Source: Dipteronia dyeriana (lineage: Eukaryota > Streptophyta > Magnoliopsida > Sapindales > Sapindaceae). From it: a DNA stretch of 64,000 nucleotides. Shown piece after piece: positions 44,221 through 54,267 of the stretch; position 1 is the stretch's first letter; each line of letters opens with the position of its first letter. The stretch spans positions 71,080,154-71,144,153 of the forward strand of contig CM065298.1 of NCBI GenBank assembly GCA_032871835.1, written 5' to 3'. The translations under genes were made by a program, and so were the position numbers. A model generated the notes under the pieces. It was not told where the DNA came from and searched no databases. It saw nothing but the letters and a program-made list of their open reading frames with translations.

Positions 44221-44393
44221 ATTTTTTTTATAAAAAAAAAATTGTTAAAATTTGTAAGTATTTTTTGGTCAAACGGGTGTACTGTGATGATTGCCCGTAC
44301 CAATATCATTTGTAATTAATTTGATACTTGTTGTTTTTATGTGTGTGTGTATATATATATACATATATATATTGAATGGATAGAGGTCGATCT

Positions 44394-44650
44394 AGTCGTT
44401 CGACCGTATTATATTTAATATAAATCACTTGCGTAATTCGATTATAAAGAATGAATAGTCGTTCGATCTTTTTTTTTACAATAATATTCGCGTACTTGAG
44501 TAATTTGATTACAGAGAATGAATGGTCATTCAGCCATAGTATATTTAATTGAAATCGCATACTTGCGTATTACGAATACAAAGAATGAATGGTCGTTTGA
44601 CCATTGTATTTACAATAACAATTACGTACAAGCATAATCGCGTACTTGCT
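44394..44650. repeat. Tandem repeat, four units of about 66 bp
   Basis: Units start near 44394, 44457, 44523 and 44591. Each contains GGTCGTTCGACC-like sequence, an AT-rich spacer, ACTTGCGTAATTCGATTA-like sequence and AAGAATGAAT. It lies between pol and the antisense ORF, where Tat-lineage elements often have tandem repeats. Confidence 0.7.
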
Positions 44651-45079
44651 TAATTTGATATGGGGTTATCCCCAACTCGACATGGGGTTGTCCCTGGTAT
44701 TACTCCCCCAACTTCCAGTGTTTAGAGTCAAGTGTAGATTTTAGGAGTTGAAGTCGTAGATCCTTGAATGCTGGGTGCTTATTTACGAGTCCTTGAATGC
44801 AGGCTGTCGTTTGTGTCTCGTGAAAGCAAGGCTTGAACCTTTCGTGGGTTGATTTGTAGAGTTCCTGTGAGAACTTAATTTTTAGCTTGTCGAAGTGGAT
44901 AGCTCTTTATTGTATATAGTTAAGAACTTTGAAAATTTGTTTTTTTATGAGCTCACTTTTGCACTTAGTTGCAACTAAGGCATCATCATAGCTTTTGTCG
45001 ATCGACTTGTTAGTATCAAAGGCATAGTGGATGAAAACAATAACGTTGAAATAAGAAATGAAAAAAATAAGAGATTAGA
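44651..45079 (-). other. Tat-like element, region after pol
   Basis: About 430 bp following the polyprotein end in element sense. No ORF recognised. Confidence 0.4.
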
Positions 45080-45933
45080 AGTGATACTGTTTCAAATGTA
45101 GAGCATTCTAGCTGTTGTGTATCTTTGGACCGTCGAGGTCTCGTAGCTTGTATGCTAATCGCCCTTTCACGTCTGTTATTTGGTAGAGCTCTTCCTATGT
45201 CGGGCCCAGCTTTCTTGCTTCTTGTTCTCTTGTGTTTTGAAAGACCTTTCGTAACACCCAGTCATCGATTTTGTAAGTTCTGACTCCCACGTTCTTATTG
45301 TAGTGTCAAGCTACCTACTGTTGATATGCTTGTATTCTCAGGATAGCTCGTTCTCGATGTCTGTAAAGATGATCTAGTTCAAACGCAAGTTCCCGATTGT
45401 TCTGTTCTTTATTGGGGTTTTCACCTCAACCACTATTGAGTAGAGTCTAGAGTGGAATTATTGCTTCGATCCATAGACGAGTGAAAATGGTGTCTCCTCT
45501 GTTGATCGTTGCACGTTGTTCTATACGACCATAGGATCTCTAGAAGTTTGTCAACCCATTTTCCCTTTTATGCCTCAAGTCATTTTTTCAATGTGTTGAT
45601 AATTTTTGCTAGTCGACTCCGCTTGTCCGTTTGCTTAGGGTTATCGAGGAGTTAAGAAGCTCAACTTTATTCCATATTTGTCTTAAATTTTTTGAAAGTT
45701 GAATGAGATGAATTGGGGAGCCATTGTCAGTCACTATTTCTTTGGGTATTATGAATCTATAAATTATATTTCTCCAAATGAAGTTCTGTACCTTTGTGTC
45801 GCGTACGTGTTGGAATACTCCCACTTTAACCCATTTGATGAAATAGTCTATCAGGATTAACATGTAGACTACCTTGCCAGGTGCTCATGGGAGTTTACCT
45901 ACAATATCCATACCGTATTTCATAAAAGGCTAA
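45080..45933 (-). pseudogene. Ty3/gypsy integrase, C-terminal part
   Basis: The core frame (45609-45863) has DYFIKWVKVGVFQHVRD and PKEIVTDNGSP, giving two catalytic aspartates. The catalytic glutamate region reads SGVD then a stop, where NGQVE is usual. Further on, RELAFELDHLYRHRERAILR (about 45325-45385), WVLRKVFQNTRE (about 45225-45260) and LRDLDGPKIHNS (about 45110-45150) match the C-terminal end typical of Tat/Athila integrases. Several stops; dead. Confidence 0.85.
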
Positions 45934-46597
45934 TGAAAATACAAACACGGCTAATTTGCCTTAAGCTAACCTGGGGGGTGGGGAGGGGTGAATAGGTTAG
46001 TACACATTTTTCATTCCCTTAAAACAAACTTATGTTTGTCCCTCTAGATGGATTGTATCACAATTTTTATTAATCAAACACAAGCAAAATCAATTCAATA
46101 AAGACATGCATGATCAAACAAAGGCAATATTGATAACAACTTACATGTGATACAAACTAGGCTATTTAAACAAAAGCCTTTAACAAGTTCAAATCTTGGT
46201 ATAAAATGAATATCAATTACAAGAATATCAAATAAGATATATATCAATATCAAGTAGGATATATATCAACACATATACAAATATCAAGGGATAAGGATAG
46301 AGAGAATCAACATATGATTTTTATGTGGTAAAACCTCTGAAGAAGAAACATCCACGGGTTGATACCACGACAACCGACAAACGACTTCAACTAGTAAGAT
46401 TAAAAGATACAATCTCTCAAATGACCACTTCACCTAGAAATCTACCCTTCAACCCTATACAATGAAAGAGATGCCACATTGCTTAACTCAAAGGCTTGTT
46501 TGTCACCAAGGCATACAATCTTGATCTTTTCTTTGTTTAGCTCCGAAGCATTAGTAGATCCTATAAGAAGATTTAAGAAATCTATGTTGTCCACATC
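45934..46597 (-). mobile_element. Element J, left remnant (LTR end plus ORF2 end)
   Basis: Starts TGAAAATACAAACACGG at 45934, the same end as the H LTR at 46598. It continues as J LTR sequence to about 46470 and then shifts to ORF2 sequence. The minus strand near 46510-46560 encodes GSTNASELNKEKIKIV, like SSNSTELNKDKIKIV in H. Most of the LTR and part of ORF2 are missing, with local rearrangement. It ends at ACATC (46593-46597), the left target duplication of H. Confidence 0.75.
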
Positions 46598-49186
46598 TGA
46601 AAATACAAACATGGTTAAATGCTCAAGGCTAACCTAGAGGAGAGGAGGGGGGGGGGGGGGGGGGGGGGGTTGAATAGTTTAGACACCTTTTTCAACTCCC
46701 TTAGAAACAAACAAAAGTTTGTCCCTCTAGATTGCTTGTATCACAATATATATATATCAATTAAAGACACTTAATCAATATATAAAACAAGTAAAGTGTG
46801 ATACAAACAAGTAATTGTAACACATACACAATCTATATTATAGAAAGGAAGTCAACTTACATAAAGAGTTCTATCCATAGTATTCAAATAAAAAATACAA
46901 CTACAAGAGAGATAGGGATAGAGAAAAGTTGACACAAGATATAACGTGGTAAACCTCTGAAGAGGAAACATCCACGAGTTAGCAACCACCGGCAAACAAA
47001 ATCCACTAGTAGATAAGACAAGTACAATCTCTCAAGTGACCCCTTCACCTAGAAACTACCCTCATATCCTACTCATGAAGATGTCGCCCTCATGCTCAAC
47101 AATCCGAGGTCTCACACCTCTGGTCAAGACTTACGCGCTCACCTTTCTGGATCCTCACGACCCAATGCAAGACTTCTTGCTCAACTATCCGAGTCCTCCC
47201 GACTCTAGTCAAGACTTCCTCGCTCACCCATCTGGATCCTCACGACCACCCTAGGCAAGACTTCTTGCTCGGCTATCCGAGTCCTCCCGACTCTAGCCAA
47301 GACTTCCTTGCTTGACAACCCAAGGTCTCACACCTCTTGCCGAGACTTTCTTGCTCAACAACATAGGTCTCAAACCTATTGTCAAGACTTCCTCCTCACA
47401 AGGCATCTAGGTGATCATGAATGCAAAACGCAAACAAGAAAGCAACATAGAATACTATGATCAACACATCCTATGGAAAATACTAGACATAAGCATGAAT
47501 GCATAAAAAAAATGTAGTCTAGTCAATCATGCATGTTTAAATCATCTAGATCATGTAAGATATGTTCAACATTAATTACAACCTAGATACATGCATAAAT
47601 CTAAAACTTGAATCACAAGATATGTTCAATTAATCACAAAATCAAGTTTAAATCACATATACCAAAAACATGCTAAAATCATATGACAAAGTCATTTAGA
47701 TTTAAGCTAAAGTTCTAGAGCATATTCCTATTCATAGATTCAACAAAACACATGAATAGCTCAAAAGAACACAAGCACATGTATTATTGTGAGATTTCGG
47801 CCAAGAGAGCCTAATACATGTGAGGAACTATTTTTCACAAAATCAATCAATCAAAGATCATCAAGTAGTCCTAGAATCAAAGCTAGCACAATACAATCCC
47901 AAACATGTGAAAACATAGGCAAAATCAAAACCTAACTCAACATGTAAGATTCCAATTGAAACTCAACCTAGCTTTAAATGAGTTCAAAACTCAAATCAAA
48001 ACAATCACAATACACATATATATGTTGAAGAAGAAAACCCAAGGCAATTGACCAAGTTTTAAAAGAAAACTTTGAGAGAAAATCAATACCTTAGTTGATT
48101 TTGTGCAGTCCCGTTTTTGCGTGTTGAGACTCCAAAAACAGCAGTAAAACTCACTCAAACCTTCAGAGGAAAGATGGAGAATGAATAGAAAAACACTCTC
48201 AACTTTGAATCACTCAAATCGGAGTTCAAATGAAGAAGTTATGGCGTTTGGAAGATGAGAAAATGTAGAGAGAAAATTTCTGCACACAAGTTTAAATTTC
48301 TTCTTAGAATGAAATGTGAGAGGGAAGAGGAATATAAAGGAGAGGGAAATAATAAAGATAAAATGACCGAATTGCCCTCCTTTGATATTGCTTCCCCGAG
48401 ATGATGCGTGGGCATCTCAGGGCAGCAAAGAGTTGCAGCCGAGATTGCCACGCGCCATCTCGGGCTTGCACCTCTTGATGGCCTTTGGACAAGGTGCAAC
48501 TACCTTGCACTCCTCTTGCGTTCTTTGACCGTTCTCCGGCCTCCGAACTCGGAATTCCAATCCGTTTATGGATTACAAACCGTAACTCTCTCACGGACAT
48601 GTACATATAAGATACTCAACCCAGAAAATAATAATTTGACTATATGAATACGAAGACAATGTATGTAACATGAGTTGAAAGTGTAGTATCTTTTGACTTA
48701 GAACTTGAAATCAATAGTATGAGTGACCGAAATGACCGGAACTCAATCAAGAATGATTTAAGACTAAATTCAAGTTCAATATCCGTGTTATACAAACATA
48801 TAAACATACAAACACAATTCACACTAGAATGCAAACTACATAGTAATAGTCTCCAATCATGCATTTTCCAAAACATGTTATTTCCATACCAATGCATAAG
48901 CATTCATCTTCAAGTGTGTGAATGTGATACATGGTGCACAACGATACAGGGACACAAATGTATGAATTGTGTATGTGTGCCTAAGCCTTGTAAGAGAAAG
49001 ATAAGGTCTTAGTATACCTTTGTAGAACCATATTGCATCATTTCTCTTTGAAGACTTAGAACTTGCTTTGACTTGTTGTTCATTCTTCTTTGAAGCTTGA
49101 ATCATCATGAATCTAAACAACTAAATCATTATAAGTAAACATCATTTTGATATGGAATTAATGCCAACACAAACTAAAACCTAACA
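46598..49186 (-). repeat. Element H 3' LTR (2589 bp)
   Basis: The minus strand starts TGTTAGGTTTTAG at 49186 and ends TATTTTCA at 46598. It contains a run of 23 G at 46647-46669, a hairpin tandem array at 47090-47400 and a GC-richer block at about 48395-48560. Frames at 47036-47254 and 48239-49120 are LTR sequence. Confidence 0.88.
47090..47400 (-). repeat. Tandem hairpin repeats in element H 3' LTR
   Basis: About seven units of 40-50 bp. Stem motifs: GAGGT..ACCTC at 47106-47120, GAGTC..GACTC at 47191-47205 and about 47279-47293, and TAGGT..ACCTA at 47364-47378. Each stem has five pairs around a five-base loop. Confidence 0.75.
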
Positions 49187-49200
49187 ATCTCCCCCTTTGG
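49187..49200 (-). other. Polypurine tract of element H
   Basis: The minus strand reads CCAAAGGGGGAGAT before TGTTAGG, nearly the same as in C and D. Confidence 0.88.
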
Positions 49201-49644
49201 CAAATTCCATGTCAAAACACCTATACATTTACTACAAATATAAAAATGAAGATAGGTCACAAAATCACTCCCTCACATTACAATGAGTAAGATTCCTATA
49301 ACTAATCTTCATCAACTCTTGAATTTCATCTTGATCTTCTCTTGATGCAACCTACAAATCATCTCAAAGTACAATGCATATACAAGAGAAAAACAACAAA
49401 TGGCAATATATAATATGGATAAGAATATACAATTAAGTCCACAAATACATGTATCTCCCCCTCAATACATGCCAAAACACAAGAATTCTTAACCAAATAT
49501 TAAGACTAATTATTACATGCCATTGAAAGTTCAAAAGTTCTCAAAAACAACATAAAAAGAAACGAAGTAACTAGTATCTCTTTCTCCCTCTTTTTGACAT
49601 GAAATGATGCCAAAAGGTAAGAAATATACCACAAGACTCAAATA
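49201..49644 (-). other. Element H region between ORF2 and polypurine tract
   Basis: 444 bp without a coding frame; AT-rich, with CTCCCCCT-like runs. Likely 3' untranslated. Confidence 0.5.
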
Positions 49645-50706
49645 CTAGCTACTTGGTCCACCAAAGAAATATGTGCGGGTAGTTGATCTAACATAATGCT
49701 TGAGAGGGGGTCTTGAACTTGAAGCAATATACTCCTCCAACTCTTTTATCCTAGCATCTTGTTGAACAACTAAAGCACTAAGTTCATCAACCTTCTCCTT
49801 TAATAGAATAGCCCAATCCGGAAGAATGTTTGTGCTAATCACATGACTATCAACTTGAGAACTACTAAATAGTCCAAAAGTATCACAAGTCTTACCCTTA
49901 TCCTTGTATGACATGTATGACACACGTTTATCACTGTACTTTTCCAAGGGTTGTACTAACACATCATCTTCTCTACTCTTAACACCACGAGCTAAACATA
50001 TTGAAGTTATAAACCCCGGTACTGTAAGCTTTTTATCACCTCTAGTAGAGAAAGCAGCACTATCAATATAAAGCATGAGTAGATCCCCAAGGTTTATAGG
50101 TTGATTAGTCACCAAGGCATACACTATTTTGATCTTGTCTTTATTCAACTCGGTTGAATTCGAAGATCCAATAATGTTAGTGCAAATGAATAGATGCCAA
50201 ATTGCACTAGCCTTAGTTAACTAATGTTGACTAATATATGCTCTACCTTTCCACTCAAAAGAAGCATTGTCACAAAGAGTTCTACCCATGATATTAAGAT
50301 TCTCAATGACATCTACATCTAGAAAATTCGAATCTATATCATTAGATAGCCCAAGAAACTTGTTAATGTTTTCCGGGTTAACTCTAAATACAACACCCTT
50401 AATCTCCATCAAAGCATCCAATAAGGTGGCACTTTCTCTATATTCAAGATAAAACTCTCTAACAAGAGTATCATTCACAATTCCTAACATGCTCACCCAA
50501 GATTCCCAATTTCTATCCTTAATGCACTTAAGAACATAAGAATCTTTACACTTACCTAAGTCAATGTCTCTCTCTTGAAATATCTTCTTAGTTCCAAAGA
50601 TCCCTAAATCTTTTGTCCTTGAAGCTTTGGATCCTTTAGAGGTAGACTTGGCTTTCACAACGGGATTCAATTGATTTCCACTTCCGGTAACCTTAGTTCT
50701 TCCCAT
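49645..50706 (-). pseudogene. Element H ORF2, putative plant transposon-protein domain, one amber stop
   Basis: The ATG at 50704-50706 opens a basic N-terminus (MGRTKVTGSGNQLNPVVKAK), then WESWVSMLGIVNDTLVREFY, FRVNPENINKFLGLSN, a TAG at 50221-50223, and in the same frame LTKASAIWHLFICTNIIGSS, NKDKIKIVYALVTNQPINLG and PGFITSICLARGV. It ends with a short coiled coil (ELSALVVQQDARIKELEEYI). The frame is 353 residues plus the internal stop. The order VREFY / INKFLGL / YAL..QPINLG resembles the plant 'putative plant transposon protein' domain. Function unknown. It lies downstream of gag where pol would be. Confidence 0.7.
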
Positions 50707-52383
50707 TTGTTCTTGTGTTATAAGATGCTATATACATACAACAAAAGTGAGTGAAAGACAAAACAAGCATATTAGTCACAAATATATAAAAACAAAGACA
50801 TATGACTTAAGAATGAATCATCATGCAAGACAAAGATAGTGAGTAATATCTTACAAGTATCATTAAGTCAAAATATGCCAACATGTAACAAAATGAAGCA
50901 TGTGAACATATCATAAAAGAGAACAATGTCTAGCATACAATGGTCCCCCTTGATAAATGGTATAACTAAAATCAATGATAGCATAAAGTTAACAAAGATG
51001 TTCACACAATCACACATTCAAGCAATTTGAAGAAATATCAACAAAATAAGCTTTATATGCTAAAAGAGATACACAAAGATTTTTTCAAGTTCTCTCATAA
51101 TTCTTTAATAATTTCTAAAATATCATCATACTCATAAACAAAGTGTGTGTGTGAGAGAGATATGCTTCAAATATATATCAAGAAGTAGTTTGATAATCAA
51201 CATGCAAACAATTTCCAACAACTATTCATCTTAAGCTTTTTCCTTAAAAAGTCAAACCGATTATCATTTGGAATTTTTGCTTTTAAGAGAATAGATTTCA
51301 ACATATGAGCGTGTGTGTGCATGTGGCTCGTCATCCCATTTCTGTTTTTCAACCCGAGCTCATTTGATTTTCAACTATACTCCTTTTTAAGCCTTCCTCT
51401 TTTTCGTTTTAGGCTTTGAGTCAAAGATTTTTTTATGATTCCATTTCAACACTTCTTTGATTTTTTTTTACATAAACAAAATTCTCTTCATGACGGCTTT
51501 CACTCATTACAATGGTGTAGCTCTTTCCAACATTGGGCAGCTTTCACAACCAATGTGTGTAGCCCTTTCCATGAAGATGCTCGTTGAGTTCTATGTAATT
51601 GCAGAAGCAAAATGGATACTAACCATAAGTCATTTTAAATGTACTTAAGCACAAAAACTTCAAGGTGTATCCAATGTTTACATATTAGTAAACTCAAGCT
51701 ATTAGCAAAACATATAAGAGAAACAAGGTGCAATTTTAGAAAACCAAGATTTTATGGCTTATAAGCACATGATCTAAGAGCAATAAGTAGAGACTTATTC
51801 AAGATCATTACTTCTCTAATGAGTAGCTTTCAAAGAATATGAAGCTCATATATTCAAAAGTGATGCCACTCAATATACTATACACAAACAATCATCAAAG
51901 TTAAGATCAATGTGAACAATATCACTATTAGATCCTAAAATAGCAAATGTCAATGAGAACCATATGTATGCTATACAAAATTCTCTAATATGACATGCAA
52001 TGAGATGTATATCAAAATTTGAGTCAAAAGATGAATATCTAAGAGAACATGCATTAGAGTATAGAGATACCTTTTTGCACATTACATTCACCAAATATCA
52101 TACTTCCGCCTTTTTTATGAGCACTCTTACCTTGAATGTCCTTATGACACCAAGTTGACGATGTTTCACAACAAGAGTATAAAAAGCATAATATCTCAAC
52201 TCAATCAACACATATATCAAAAGAACTTCTCTAAAGTTAATCAACAAATTTTGACCATCATAACAAACATGATGTGAGATAACCAAGTTCATATCAATAC
52301 ATGGAGTATTCAAAGCTAGCAAGCAAGAATTCTCAACACAATTGATATATTGCCTCAAAGCTATCTCACATGTTCTTCGTATA
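50707..52383 (-). other. Conserved non-coding spacer between gag and ORF2 (H)
   Basis: 1.7 kb with no convincing ORF, homologous to 57183-59133 of J. Well-kept parts are around 51300-51460 (CCATCCCATTTCT, AACCCGAGC) and 51485-51600. There CTTCATG and CATGAAG bracket about 85 bases, forming a candidate stem-loop. Confidence 0.6.
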
Positions 52384-54250
52384 TTAGTGATAAGAGCACT
52401 CTCCCTTGAACCACTTGTTCTTGGGTGTACCTACACAAATATTTCCAATATCATCCTTGACAACAATGTTAAATCTAAAGTAAAGTCCTTCAAGGACTTG
52501 ATTAACATGAATATCATTAACACACTCTTCCTTAACATTTTCAACACAAGCTTTGTCAAGTTGAACAAGATTAGTATTCTTTCTACTCTACAACTTCTTC
52601 TCATGCTTAGCAATATTATCATGTTTCTCAATTTTCAAGACCTTAGCATGTTCAAGTTGAAGTTTAATCTCCTTATCTCTAGATTCATTTTCTAATTTAT
52701 ATTTTTCTATATATTTATAACACCTAGGCTTAATGTGACCCATTGTGTTGCAATAATGGAAAATTGGAATAAAAGATGAGATTGTACCTTTTGGAGTTGA
52801 ACTAGCTTCACTAGGAGTTTGCAAAGATACCTTGTTCACCAACTTCTTCTTGGCTTTTGATCTTCTCTTCTTGTGTGGTTTCTTATCAATCATGACTTCA
52901 TCAAAGTGAGTAGGAAGTGGTGCTTCCAAGAGCTCCTCTTTAACTACCAAGTCGTCTTCACCACTATGAGACTTAACAAGATTCCTAACACTAGACACAC
53001 TTATCGAATCATTCACTAAGTCGTTGATGGCCTCCTTAGCCGTGTCTATCTCTTCCATCAATTCTTGTTCTCTCTTCTTCAAAGAAGATATCACATTATA
53101 CTTCTCAAGGTTTATCTTTTCAAATTCTCTAAACTTCTTCTTAATATCACCTTTCTCACCAAGAAGTCTACGAGTGACAACCACAAACTCATCTAGTTGT
53201 TTCTTCATCAAATCATATTTCTCAACTACCTCTCTTTGAGCATTATCTCTAGCTTCTTCAAGCTTTTCTATCTTTTCCAACAACTCAAGATTAGTAGGAA
53301 TGAAACTAGAGCTTCCATGATGATTTGCATCAAAGTTCTTGTTCAAAGATATTTACCATCAATATCTAGTGGAGAATGAGAACCCGTTAGAGCTACAAAG
53401 TTGCTCACTAACTCTTTATCACTTGAAGACTCACTACTAGAGCTCTCATTATCACTAGAGTTATCATCACTCCAAGTAGCCGCCGACACTTTGCCTTTCT
53501 TGTCTTTCTTAGATGGATTCTTGGTGCACTCACTAGCAGAGTGACCGAAACCATGACAATTATAGCATTGAACATCTTTCTGGTTCATGGCTTGACTATT
53601 CTTCTCATTCCTTGGAGATGATGTTCTCTTAACTCCCTTTTCCTTAGAAAACTTTCCTTTAGGCGTGGCATTCTTCTTTAGAAACTTCTTGAACTTTCTA
53701 ACCAAAAGAGCCATCTCTTCATTTTCATCATCACTCTCCTTCTCGATAGCATTGAGAGCGATTCCCTTACTCTTAATCTTTGGCTTCAAGCACATCTCAT
53801 AAGTTTGGAGAAACCCAAGCAACTCATCAATGTTCATGCTATCCATATCCTTACTCAATGACCGTCACCTTTGATTTGAATCTCTTAGGAAGAGACTTAA
53901 TGATTTTCCAATTTAAATACTCTTTTGAGATAGGTACTCCAAGTGCCTGACATTGGTTAGCAATGTTAAGAAGCTGGAATTGAAAGTCTTCAAACTTTTC
54001 TTCTTCACGCATACTTAAACCTTCAAATTGTTATGCCAACATTTGAAGCCTCGATTTCTTCACCTCTAAGGTTCCTTCATTAGTAACTTGGAGAGTATCC
54101 CAAGCTTCCTTTGCGGATTCAAGATTTTGAATGTAGGAGAATTGATGCCCATAAACTCCTCCAAATATGGCATTCATAGCACGATGGTGCCATTTAGCAA
54201 CCTCAAACTCATTCGTTGTCCATTATTTGAGGCTCCTTCCGCCATTACAT
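52384..54250 (-). pseudogene. Element H gag
   Basis: The N-terminal part (about 53870-54250) has WHHRAMNAIFGGVYGHQFSY, AWDTLQVTNEGTLEVKKSRL and IKSLPKRFKSKVTVIE, UBN2-type gag, with several stops. 53343-53858 holds DENEEMALLVRKFKKFLKK and knuckle CYNCHGFGHSASEC. At 53343 the stop in CTTTGAAC ends the frame, and the next frame (to 52588) starts within the same bases. It has a coiled coil (LELLEKIEKLEEARDNAQRE), a basic patch (KKPHKKRRSKAKKK) and knuckle HYCNTMGHIKPRC. A later frame ends GTPKNKWFKGECSYH with TAA at 52384-52386. Start codon region is partly deleted. Confidence 0.85.
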
Positions 54251-54267
54251 CATCTTGTAAACCCATG

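Larger units (their letters stand above)
38471..45933 (-). mobile_element. Tat/Ogre-like Ty3/gypsy retrotransposon, 3' part
   Basis: In minus-strand order: truncated integrase (45933-45080), 66-bp tandem repeats (44650-44394), an ORF in antisense (about 39434-44220), polypurine-rich tract (39123-39089), 3' LTR (39088-38471). Tat-lineage elements such as Grande are known for a long stretch between pol and the 3' LTR with tandem repeats and extra, sometimes antisense, ORFs. The 5' half is cut off by J at 45934. Confidence 0.75.

Noticed and set aside
48239..49120. Several 80-100 codon ORFs on both strands, repeated as a 221-codon ORF at 55839-56504
   Set aside because: They occupy the same place in the two LTRs of H and in the solo LTR E (about 14370-14640). 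They are LTR sequence and not conserved as one frame.
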